Assembly (NCBI GenBank): GCA_000621905.1
Contig: JHXB01000004.1
Coordinates: forward strand, 126,752-190,751
Length of the DNA: 64,000 nt
Direction of reading: 5' to 3'
From: Lachnospiraceae bacterium NC2004
Lineage (GTDB): Bacteria > Bacillota > Clostridia > Lachnospirales > Lachnospiraceae
Shown: one piece after another, positions 51,435-59,120 of the stretch
How positions within the stretch are numbered: the stretch's first letter is position 1
How the letters are laid out: each line of letters starts with the position of its first letter
Notes under the pieces: generated by a model
Database searches by the model: none
What the model saw: the letters and a program-made list of their open reading frames with translations, nothing else
Told to the model about the DNA's origin: nothing
Made by a program: the position numbers and the translations under genes

Positions 51435-51800
51435 ATGTCAGGTTTTCCGGATAGGGCAGGACTTTTTGAGAGGCTCTCTAAGTCTACTTTCAGGAGTCGG
51501 TTTCATTTGTCTAAGAAAGATAAGGATTATGTAAATGATAAAGGGTACGACACGATTAGGAGTCATGCGTGCGATTTTGTGGCTAAGAGGCTTGCGCCTG
51601 CATTTCCTAAAAATGACGGTAAGCAGACGCCTATGAAGGGACACCCGGTGTTTATAGGGCAGCATGCAGCTGCTTGTTGTTGCAGAGGGTGTTTAAGGAA
51701 GTGGCACTTTATTCCTGAGGGCAGGGAGTTAAGTGAAGAGGAGCAGGAGTATATTGTGGATGTTTTGATGGATTGGATAAGAAGAGAGATGGAGGGATAA
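51435..51800 (+). CDS. DUF4186 domain protein
   Basis: 121 aa. The conserved segments are RLSKSTFRSRFHLSKKDKDY, HACDFVAKRLAPAFPKNDGK, HPVFIGQHAAACCCRGCLRK and the terminal IVDVLMDWIRREM, matching DUF4186. The Cys/His cluster (HAAACCCRGCLRKWH) suggests metal binding. Function is unknown. AAGGAGG precedes ATG 51435. Its stop lies inside the ribosome site of the next gene, so the two are coupled. Confidence 0.85.
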   Translation: MSGFPDRAGLFERLSKSTFRSRFHLSKKDKDYVNDKGYDTIRSHACDFVAKRLAPAFPKNDGKQTPMKGHPVFIGQHAAACCCRGCLRKWHFIPEGRELSEEEQEYIVDVLMDWIRREMEG

Positions 51801-51801
51801 C

Positions 51802-53988
51802 ATGAAGAGGATTTTATACACGTTGATGATTGCAATAGCTTTAATATATTCATCATCATACGCAGTTGACGCCAGTGGAGTTGTGGTGGTTGATAAAGAG
51901 GCTGAAGAAGTTAAACTTACTTGTGGTAACTATAAGTACACTATTGCATCTTCTGAAACTAATTCAATGACGGTATGTATTACAGGCATGACCAAAAAGG
52001 CTAAAAAGAAGCTCAAGAAGGTTACAATACCTGACAGTATTAAGATTAAATCAGGGGATAACGGCGAGATACATGAGTATGATGTCACTGCAATTAGTAG
52101 GAGTGCATTTGCCAATAATCATAAGATAACATCTGTATACTTGGGAGACAATTTAGGGTACATAGGAAGAGGTGCGTTTGAACATTGTAATAAGCTGAAG
52201 ACTGTATCATCGTCGGGAAAATGCCGTCTCAATACAATAAAAAAATATGCTTTTAATGGCTGCACAAAGCTAAAGAAATTCGATTTATCTAAATATGAGT
52301 CTCTTGATAAAATAGAGGAACACGCATTTGACGATACTCCAATAGGGAAAAAGATAGATAAACAGAGAAAAGGACTTAATATCACGAAGTATTCATATGA
52401 AGTGTATCCGCTGCTTCCACCGTTTAATAATATGTACTACATTAAAACGGATAATCCGGATCCAACCTCGTTTAGGCTATATGATAAATCATCTGTGTAT
52501 GATAAACCGGTCTCCACATCATACAATAAAGATGGAAGTATTAAGAAGCAAGTACATAATTGTTCTATTGCAGTTGTGCAAAAGAGATATTCGGACGTAG
52601 TCTACGAAGACCAAAAAACATATAGAGTGAAGGGAGGATACATAGGTTATTCTACTTTTGCAAATGTTGACGGAGGTACTCTGACTCTTCAAACTACGCC
52701 AAAAGATATGTCGGACTCGTGGGATGATGAAGGGTACTCTGATACGAGCGTTACGATAAAAATGGAAAAAGTAGTTGATTTAGATGATTATCTGATTAAT
52801 ACATTTGATAAACCATCCGAGGGATTGTTTGAAAGGTTAAAAGCAATCAATGATGGTTTTGAGGAAACTGCATTGTATTCAGGAGCATGGGTTAAAGGAG
52901 AACTTGTTAAAAACAAAAACTATCCATACTATGGAATATCTAATTCACCACATGCTGATCAAGAGTTCTATATACAAGATCCATATGGAAGAACAAACAA
53001 TAAATTGTTGTTAGCATCAGATATGCACCCAATGATATGTGACTCTTACGCCACCCCACGTATTATGGGACGTATTGCTTTAAAGCTTAATCCGAATGTA
53101 ACAGTTGAGTTAGACAGTTATTATCACTACATTGCCAATGTAACGTATAATGGTGTTACTAAGGGATTCGGGGGAAATGGTAATGGTGGAGGCAAAGGAA
53201 TCAATGAGGATATGATTAAGTATTATTTTACTTTTGATGGATCTGATTCTGATTGCTCAAAGAATATGACCTACGATAGATTGTCTGCTATTTTGAACGA
53301 ATATGGTGATATGGAGATGACTGATGACATTCCGAAGGAAGACATGTTGACATGGGAAAAAATAAGGAATACAGTTGGAACTAATGGCGCTTACATTAAG
53401 ATAATCAATCTTAACACAGTAAGAGACAGTCTGGGAGATTATTACACATTTATGTATGATAATGGATCCAAATCTGAGGGAGGATGCGGATCAGCAGGCG
53501 CAGGGTGTTTTTGCAATGCGTGGTATGATGGAAGATATTTCAATAAGTTTGAGACTATTGAAAAAGGAATTAAATTTGGTGACAAAAGCCGATATGATGG
53601 AACTGATTCATCAAAGGCTGGAATAATAGTTAAAGACGCTTGTATTAAGCTTCCTGATGATGGGCGAGAATATACATATAACTATAATACAATAGACCGG
53701 GTATCGAGATATAATCCTACTACCGGCGTATGGAGCGGATTTACAAGGTATAATTATAACTCAAAAGAGGATGTATGGATTGCTGAAATAGGTGGAGACA
53801 TACGGTATTTTGATGAGGAGACGGGTACACATAATTATTGCTATGACGAGAAGTTCCTTGACGCATGTACTTTGACGAGAGATGAAGTTAATAAAATGAA
53901 TGTGGATAGAAATACATCTAAGGATCCCGAAGAATATTATGATTATACCAGAACAATGGCTCCGGGAAGCAAGTGCTTTAATAAATGA
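51802..53988 (+). CDS. Secreted BspA-type leucine-rich repeat protein
   Basis: 728 aa. A signal peptide (MKRILYTLMIAIALIYSSSY, then AVDA) is followed by three or four LRR_5 (BspA-like) repeats at about 65-190 (VTAISRSAFANNHKITSVYL, YIGRGAFEHCNKLKTV, IKKYAFNGCTKLKKFDLS). The remaining 540 residues are not recognised. They are rich in Tyr, Asp and Gly with a Cys-containing Gly segment (EGGCGSAGAGCFCNAWYDG). The region from about 52,380 on is more AT-rich and uses more A-ending codons than its neighbours. No cell-wall anchor is visible. Probably an extracellular binding protein. Confidence 0.8.
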   Translation: MKRILYTLMIAIALIYSSSYAVDASGVVVVDKEAEEVKLTCGNYKYTIASSETNSMTVCITGMTKKAKKKLKKVTIPDSIKIKSGDNGEIHEYDVTAISRSAFANNHKITSVYLGDNLGYIGRGAFEHCNKLKTVSSSGKCRLNTIKKYAFNGCTKLKKFDLSKYESLDKIEEHAFDDTPIGKKIDKQRKGLNITKYSYEVYPLLPPFNNMYYIKTDNPDPTSFRLYDKSSVYDKPVSTSYNKDGSIKKQVHNCSIAVVQKRYSDVVYEDQKTYRVKGGYIGYSTFANVDGGTLTLQTTPKDMSDSWDDEGYSDTSVTIKMEKVVDLDDYLINTFDKPSEGLFERLKAINDGFEETALYSGAWVKGELVKNKNYPYYGISNSPHADQEFYIQDPYGRTNNKLLLASDMHPMICDSYATPRIMGRIALKLNPNVTVELDSYYHYIANVTYNGVTKGFGGNGNGGGKGINEDMIKYYFTFDGSDSDCSKNMTYDRLSAILNEYGDMEMTDDIPKEDMLTWEKIRNTVGTNGAYIKIINLNTVRDSLGDYYTFMYDNGSKSEGGCGSAGAGCFCNAWYDGRYFNKFETIEKGIKFGDKSRYDGTDSSKAGIIVKDACIKLPDDGREYTYNYNTIDRVSRYNPTTGVWSGFTRYNYNSKEDVWIAEIGGDIRYFDEETGTHNYCYDEKFLDACTLTRDEVNKMNVDRNTSKDPEEYYDYTRTMAPGSKCFNK

Positions 53989-53994
53989 CTGAGG

Positions 53995-54049
53995 AAACTA
54001 CAGGGACGGTTCTTATGGTACCATAAGAACCGTCCCTGTAGTTTTTATT
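53995..54049. repeat. GGGACGGTTC palindromic repeat, probably also a bidirectional terminator
   Basis: A perfect 25-bp inverted repeat (53995-54019 with 54020-54044), centred on GGTACC with no loop spacer, is followed by TTTTTATTAT. It contains GGGACGGTTC and its complement at 54003-54012 and 54027-54036. It lies between convergent genes, so it can stop both transcripts. Confidence 0.85.
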
Positions 54050-55004
54050 ATATAAGTTTTTTGATATGGTTATACATCTTAAGTCCTCTTTCGGAACCAT
54101 ACTGATATATAATTGCCTGGTATATATTTTGCTTCCTGTTTTTCTTAGAGTAGTTAGCGATTACGGTATCACAGACAAATGTTGCTGCATCTTTAGAGTA
54201 ATTAGCGTTGTGCATAGTTTTTAAAATGTTGTCAGTCAGTTCTTTCTTAGGATCCTGTTTAGGTGCTTTCTTTTTAGGGGTGACATACTTACTTAGTACA
54301 GGCTTTGTAAGTTTGTATATCGCTTCAAAATTACTAAAGCGAGTTGTAAGTTCATTGTGAAATCTGCTTAGGATATCCTTATCGCCGTAATAAGCTATTG
54401 CAAGCATAGCAATAACCTTAATATCTTCCTCTTTGTAATTAGCTTTCTTGAGAACAGCTTTAAGCTCTTCAACCAGCTTATTCATCTTGGATTCGTCAGC
54501 GTTAGTGGTTTGAGTTGGTTGGCTTGAAGCAGGTGCTTTCTTAGGTTGAGAAGGTGTACCGGTTTTCTTGGTTGCAGTCTTTTTCTCAGCTTTAGCCTTA
54601 GGCTGGGATGCTTTCTTCTCTGACTTTGGAGTCTGAACCCGGATTTGGCTCGTTCTCGTAGCCTTGATGTGACCAATAGAGTTCCAGAAATTTATTACAT
54701 TATCGTAATCGGTGTCCTTGCTCACGATAATTACAGTACACTGGTCCTGCTTTACGGAGTTTACTCCGGCCAAATATCCTATGTAAGAACAGATATGCAT
54801 ATCTGCGGATTGATCTCCCGCAGGGACTTCTGTCATTTTAATCTCGGCTTTACCGTTCGAGATGATAGACATATCAACATTGGTTCCGTTCTTGGTAAAG
54901 AAAATGTTAACGTGGTCCGTACTGTCTAATTGGTCGTAGCCATGAAGTCCATCTGAGTGAACATTTTCATAATCTATTAAATAATAAGTCTTTATAGTAA
55001 TCAC
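54048..55004 (-). CDS. PIN/NYN-like nuclease-domain protein with basic linker
   Basis: 318 aa. Residues 1-115 resemble a PIN-like/NYN fold: YYLIDYENVHSDGL (acidic motif), NVDMSII, SADMHICSYIGYLAG and VIIVSKDTDYDNVINFW with the terminal Asp pair. Residues about 120-170 are a Lys/Ala/Pro-rich basic linker, and 175-318 are helical. This suggests an RNA-directed endonuclease or RNA-binding protein. The start is odd. The open frame begins at a GTG that lies inside the ribosome site GAGGGTGA; an ATA sits where flgM and the 59,121 gene have ATG (same GGTGATTACTAT.A context). No other in-frame start exists nearby. Confidence 0.7.
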   Translation of the reverse strand: MITIKTYYLIDYENVHSDGLHGYDQLDSTDHVNIFFTKNGTNVDMSIISNGKAEIKMTEVPAGDQSADMHICSYIGYLAGVNSVKQDQCTVIIVSKDTDYDNVINFWNSIGHIKATRTSQIRVQTPKSEKKASQPKAKAEKKTATKKTGTPSQPKKAPASSQPTQTTNADESKMNKLVEELKAVLKKANYKEEDIKVIAMLAIAYYGDKDILSRFHNELTTRFSNFEAIYKLTKPVLSKYVTPKKKAPKQDPKKELTDNILKTMHNANYSKDAATFVCDTVIANYSKKNRKQNIYQAIIYQYGSERGLKMYNHIKKLI

Positions 55005-55085
55005 CCTCTAAATTAATATATATTCATTATAATATATCAGTGAGATAATGCAAGTATCAAGGCAATAAAACTATTATAAACCACG

Positions 55086-55095
55086 GGGACGGTTC
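55086..55095 (+). repeat. Half copy of the GGGACGGTTC repeat
   Basis: GGGACGGTTC within CCACGGGGACGGTTCTATTTTT. No inverted partner is close by, so it looks like a remnant. With the copy at 53,995 it brackets the PIN/NYN gene. Confidence 0.6.
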
Positions 55096-55125
55096 TATTT
55101 TTAACTCGCCAAATTCATCGATAAA

Positions 55126-55134
55126 TGGTATAGT
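55126..55134 (+). promoter_or_regulatory. Extended -10 promoter candidate for GH3
   Basis: TGG-TATAGT at 55126-55134 without a recognisable -35; about 60 nt upstream of the GH3 start. Confidence 0.4.
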
Positions 55135-55195
55135 ATCAGTATGTAAGAGGACTTGTATATAATTAGATTATGCGATATGAAAGGGGCAGACTACT

Positions 55196-57022
55196 ATGTG
55201 GAAGAAGATTATAATTGCGGTATGTTTATTGGGGATTACAATGACGCTTGCATTTTGTGGGCGCGCGAAAGAACAGAAAAAAGAGGTTGTAAAAGAAGCT
55301 TCGGTTTCCAAATGTCAGGAATACGCTTCTATGTCAGCTGAGGACATAGTTAAGAAGCTTACATTAGAGCAGAAAGCGGGGCAAATGTTACAGCCTGCCT
55401 GCTATAACATTGAAAAGGCGAGTGTCAAAAAGAAATGCTACGGAAGTATACTCTCTGTGGGTGACCTCTTAGATTATAAGGGATGGCAGAAGTTGGTTGA
55501 TGGATTTCAGGAGGCTGCAATCGAGTCGGAAGTAGGGATACCTTATATTTATGGGCAGGATCAGGTTCACGGAGTTTATGGATGCCTGGGTGCGGTTATA
55601 TTTCCACATAATATAGGACTTGGTGCAGCCAATGATGAGCAACTTATGTATGACATAGGTCTTGCAACTGCTGATGAGGCAAAGCTTTGTCACATGATGC
55701 TCAGCTTTTCTCCATGTGTAGCTCAGTCGGTTGACCCAAGATGGGGAAGAACCTATGAGACGATAAGTTCAGATCTTAAGACAATAACTGACCTAAGTGT
55801 TTCATTTACCAAGGGAATGCAGGATGGCGGAATTGGTGCCTGCGTAAAGCATTATTTTGGAGATGGTAATGTTAAGTACGGAACCGGAGAGAACTCGGAT
55901 GTAGAGAGGCTTATAGACAGGGGAGATGCGCAGCTTTCTGACAGAGAGATTGAAGAGTTGTTAAAGGTTTATAAGGCGCAGATAGATGCGGGAGCTAAGT
56001 CGATTATGATATCTCACTCTTCGCTTAACGGCGTTAAAATGCATGAAAACAAGGAATACATTGACATTTTAAAAAATGATTATGGATTTAAGGGATTCAT
56101 TCTTAGCGATTGGAACTCAATTAAGAATATATCCAAGACAACTTATTACGATCAGGTTGTTACATCTGTAAATGCAGGTATAGACATGCTTATGGAGCCG
56201 GATACATTTGACGAAGCAATAGATATTATTGTGGATGCAGTCAATAAGGGAGATATAAGCGAAGAGCGAATTGACGACGCTGTTACAAGGATAATCAGAG
56301 TCAAGAAAGAGCTCGGAGTTTTTGAGGATCCTATGTTTGAGAAGCTTGAAACCAAGCAGGATAAAACAGGTTCTGATGAATACAGAGATTTGGCTGAAAA
56401 GGCAGTTAAGGAGAGCTTGGTTCTTCTTAAAAATGATAACAGTGTGCTTCCTTTGAAGAAGGGCTCCAGCATTTACCTTATGGGACCTGCAGCCGATAAT
56501 AAGAGTGCTCAATGCGGCGGATGGACATTAGGCTGGGAAGGATGCCCTTCTGATGATATGCCGGGAGTAACCTCTATTAAAGAAGGATTTGAGAAGGTGG
56601 CAGGAGAGTACGGAATTACTGTGTACACGAAGGAAAAGGATGCCGACAAAGCGGATGTGATTGTACTTGCCGTCGGAGAAGAGACATATGCCGAATGGAC
56701 CGGAGATGTAGAAGATATGGACCTTTGCGCCGGTATGGGATTAAAGGACAATGAGAAGGCTATTAAACAGGCAGCGTCATACAACAAGCCTGTGGTGGCT
56801 CTTGCCGTTGCCGGAAGACAGGTATTTATAAAGGATTACATGCCTTCATGGGATGCGGCAGTTATGTGTTATCTTCCGGGTTCTGAGGGACAGGGAGTTG
56901 CAAGAATGCTTTGCGGAGAAGATGAATTTAAGGGAACTCTTCCAAGTCCATGGTACTCTGATATTGATCAGATAGGTACAGATGATGCTTGGCTTCAGAG
57001 AGGGTATGGTTTGAAGAGATAG
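55196..57022 (+). CDS. Glycoside hydrolase family 3 lipoprotein (beta-glucosidase type)
   Basis: 608 aa. A lipoprotein-like signal (LLGITMTLAFCGRAKEQ with Cys about 21) suggests surface anchoring. GH3 domain 1 (about 50-400) has the conserved IYGQDQVHGVYG, CVKHYFGDG and the nucleophile motif FILSDWNSIKN. Domain 2 (about 420-600) has SLVLLKNDNSVLPLKKGS and VVALAVAGRQV. The C-terminal Fn3-like domain of many GH3 enzymes is absent. It probably releases glucose from cello- or beta-glucan oligosaccharides outside the cell, complementing the cytoplasmic GH9. ATG 55196 follows GAAAGGGG. Confidence 0.9.
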   Translation: MWKKIIIAVCLLGITMTLAFCGRAKEQKKEVVKEASVSKCQEYASMSAEDIVKKLTLEQKAGQMLQPACYNIEKASVKKKCYGSILSVGDLLDYKGWQKLVDGFQEAAIESEVGIPYIYGQDQVHGVYGCLGAVIFPHNIGLGAANDEQLMYDIGLATADEAKLCHMMLSFSPCVAQSVDPRWGRTYETISSDLKTITDLSVSFTKGMQDGGIGACVKHYFGDGNVKYGTGENSDVERLIDRGDAQLSDREIEELLKVYKAQIDAGAKSIMISHSSLNGVKMHENKEYIDILKNDYGFKGFILSDWNSIKNISKTTYYDQVVTSVNAGIDMLMEPDTFDEAIDIIVDAVNKGDISEERIDDAVTRIIRVKKELGVFEDPMFEKLETKQDKTGSDEYRDLAEKAVKESLVLLKNDNSVLPLKKGSSIYLMGPAADNKSAQCGGWTLGWEGCPSDDMPGVTSIKEGFEKVAGEYGITVYTKEKDADKADVIVLAVGEETYAEWTGDVEDMDLCAGMGLKDNEKAIKQAASYNKPVVALAVAGRQVFIKDYMPSWDAAVMCYLPGSEGQGVARMLCGEDEFKGTLPSPWYSDIDQIGTDDAWLQRGYGLKR

Positions 57023-57073
57023 TTTTAATATGCTAATATATATCTAGTATTTATTACGAAAGGAGATTTCACG

Positions 57074-57466
57074 ATGAAGGAAGTTTATGATTTTTTAAAG
57101 GCTGCTGAGACCTATTATCTCGCTACAGTTGACGGGGATCAGCCAAGAGTTAGACCTTTTGGAACAGCTGACATTTTCGAGGACAAGTTATATATCCAGA
57201 CCGGCAAGTCTAAGGATGTATCTAAGCAGATTCAGGCTAATCCAAAGGTTGAGGTGTGCGCATTTAAGGATGGCAAGTGGCTTAGAGTTGCGGGCAAGCT
57301 TGTAAGGGACGATAGGGTTGAAGCTAAGGCTCATATGTTAGATGCTCATCCATCGCTTAAGACCATGTATTCTGCAGAAGATGACAACACTGAGGTGTTA
57401 TATTTTGAAGATGCAACGGCAACATTTTCATCATTTACAGATGCACCTAAGACGGTAACATTTTAA
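57074..57466 (+). CDS. Pyridoxamine 5'-phosphate oxidase-fold family protein
   Basis: 130 aa. The split-barrel flavin-binding signature is clear: FLKAAETYYLATVDGDQPRV, RPFGTADIFEDKLYIQTGKS, KDVSKQIQANPKVEVCAFKD. Small Clostridial members bind FMN or F420-like cofactors and reduce unknown substrates. AAAGGAGA precedes ATG 57074. Downstream it ends in a terminator, so it may share the GH3 transcript. Confidence 0.88.
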   Translation: MKEVYDFLKAAETYYLATVDGDQPRVRPFGTADIFEDKLYIQTGKSKDVSKQIQANPKVEVCAFKDGKWLRVAGKLVRDDRVEAKAHMLDAHPSLKTMYSAEDDNTEVLYFEDATATFSSFTDAPKTVTF

Positions 57467-57482
57467 ACTAAATATAATAAGT

Positions 57483-57517
57483 ATCCCCGGAGCAGATTGT
57501 TCCGGGGATTTTTTTGT
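57483..57517 (+). terminator. Terminator after the PNPOx-fold gene
   Basis: ATCCCCGGA (57483-57491) pairs with TCCGGGGAT (57501-57509), followed by seven T. Confidence 0.85.
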
Positions 57518-57625
57518 TCACTGTTTGGTCACAGATTAACCACAGTTTTTCTACAATTGAACCCTCATTTTGCTAAATCAGGCCTCGTATTATTAACTAA
57601 GATGATAAACAAGGAGGCGATTATT

Positions 57626-58414
57626 ATGGGATATCTTAATACATTTAAGAGATATGAAATGAAGTACATAATTACGGTGGAGCAGAAAAATGACATCATA
57701 AAAATGATGAGTGAATATATGGTCCCGGATGCGTTTGGAATGTCTACCATTAGGAATATTTATTACGATACGGACTCGTATAGATTAATCAGAAATTCAA
57801 TCGACAAGCCGGCATACAAAGAGAAATTAAGGATGAGAAGTTATAAAAGAGTTAACGGTGATGACACGGTATTTGTTGAGCTGAAGAAGAAATATGATAA
57901 GGTGGTATATAAAAGACGACTTGATCTTCCGGAAAAAGAAGCTGTTGAATGGCTTGATGGTGGAAAGACACCGGCTGATTCCCAGATTGCTAGGGAGATA
58001 GATTACTTTGTTAATTATTATGAAACTATATCTCCGACAGCGTTTATAAGCTACGATAGAGAAGCTTTTTTTGCAAATGATGACCACGACTTTAGAATAT
58101 CATTTGACACTAATATCTTAAGCAGAACCTGTGATTTGTCGCTTCAAAAGGAAGCATATGGGGATCGTGTTATTGACAAAGATATGTGTATCATGGAGGT
58201 CAAAGTTTCAAAGGGTATGCCGATGTGGCTTGTAAGATATTTGAGTGAGAATAAGATATATAAGTCTTCATTTTCTAAATACGGAACAGCCTATAAATTA
58301 TATATTGCAAATGAAGTCAAGTTGATTCCTAACTTAGATGAAGTTAAGGTAAAGACAGTAGCATTTGACAAAAAGAATTATTACATTAATAAAGGAGGAG
58401 TGGCTTATGCTTAG
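57626..58414 (+). CDS. VTC-domain protein (polyphosphate-polymerase-like)
   Basis: 262 aa from ATG 57626 after AAGGAGGCGA; the longer frame from 57497 overlaps the terminator and is rejected. The VTC catalytic tunnel residues are recognisable as charged strands: FKRYEMKYIITVEQ, IRNIYYDTDSYRLIR, KEKLRMRSYKRV, VFVELKKKYDKVVYKRR, SYDREAFF and MCIMEVKVSKGMPMWLV. Eukaryotic VTC4 makes polyphosphate from ATP; bacterial homologues of this length are poorly characterised. It overlaps the DUF4956 gene by 8 nt, so they are coupled. Confidence 0.88.
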   Translation: MGYLNTFKRYEMKYIITVEQKNDIIKMMSEYMVPDAFGMSTIRNIYYDTDSYRLIRNSIDKPAYKEKLRMRSYKRVNGDDTVFVELKKKYDKVVYKRRLDLPEKEAVEWLDGGKTPADSQIAREIDYFVNYYETISPTAFISYDREAFFANDDHDFRISFDTNILSRTCDLSLQKEAYGDRVIDKDMCIMEVKVSKGMPMWLVRYLSENKIYKSSFSKYGTAYKLYIANEVKLIPNLDEVKVKTVAFDKKNYYINKGGVAYA

Positions 58415-59105
58415 TACATTATTTAACAGTGTTTTTACGAGCACAGAATTAACAGATTCAATTACAATTATTCCTTTTATTGAGTGCATTGTTTCAGCAC
58501 TTGTGATTGGTCTTATACTTGCAGTTTTATATACATATAAGACCAGATACACTAAGAGTTTTGTTATGACACTTGCCATTCTTCCGGCGGTGGTTGCAGT
58601 TGTAATCATGATGGTTAATGGCAATGTCGGAACCGGAATTGCGGTTGCGGGAGCATTTAGCCTCGTCCGTTTTAGATCTGCTCCGGGTACAGCCAAAGAG
58701 ATCGGAACAATCTTCATCGCGATGGGAGCCGGATTGATTGTAGGAATGGGATATATTATGTACTCGTTTGTTTTTGTGATTATTGTTGGGTTGATGAGTG
58801 TTATCTATACTGCAATTGATTTGGGCGGTAAGAAGGGTGATGCAGTATATAGAACAATCAGAATTACAATTCCTGAGGATCTTGATTATGCAGGGATATT
58901 TGATAATGTTTGGAAAGAGTTTGCCAAGGAAGTCAAACTTACTCAGGTTAAAACAACCAATATGGGAAGCATGTTTAAATTAACCTACGATGTAACTTTG
59001 AAAAATGCCTCGGACGAGAAGAAACTTATTGATCAACTTAGAATTCTTAATGGAAATCTTGAAATATCAAGTTCCCCACAATCAACTGTGTTTGAGGGGC
59101 TGTAG
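58407..59105 (+). CDS. DUF4956 membrane protein
   Basis: 232 aa from ATG 58407 (GGAGGAG upstream, inside the end of the VTC gene). Three to four membrane segments lie in residues about 20-140 (IECIVSALVIGLILAVLY, FVMTLAILPAVVAVVIMMV, SFVFVIIVGLMSVIY), with the family motif NVGTGIAVAGAFSLVRFRSA PGTAKEIG. A cytoplasmic C-terminal domain of about 90 residues follows. DUF4956 genes commonly sit beside VTC-domain genes; it may be the membrane partner that binds or exports the VTC product. Confidence 0.88.
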   Translation: MLSTLFNSVFTSTELTDSITIIPFIECIVSALVIGLILAVLYTYKTRYTKSFVMTLAILPAVVAVVIMMVNGNVGTGIAVAGAFSLVRFRSAPGTAKEIGTIFIAMGAGLIVGMGYIMYSFVFVIIVGLMSVIYTAIDLGGKKGDAVYRTIRITIPEDLDYAGIFDNVWKEFAKEVKLTQVKTTNMGSMFKLTYDVTLKNASDEKKLIDQLRILNGNLEISSSPQSTVFEGL

Positions 59106-59120
59106 AAAGGTGTGATTACT

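Noticed and set aside
53995-54044. Palindrome as an insertion-sequence end or attachment site
   Set aside because: No transposase, integrase or target duplication is visible; it behaves as a small repeat and terminator.
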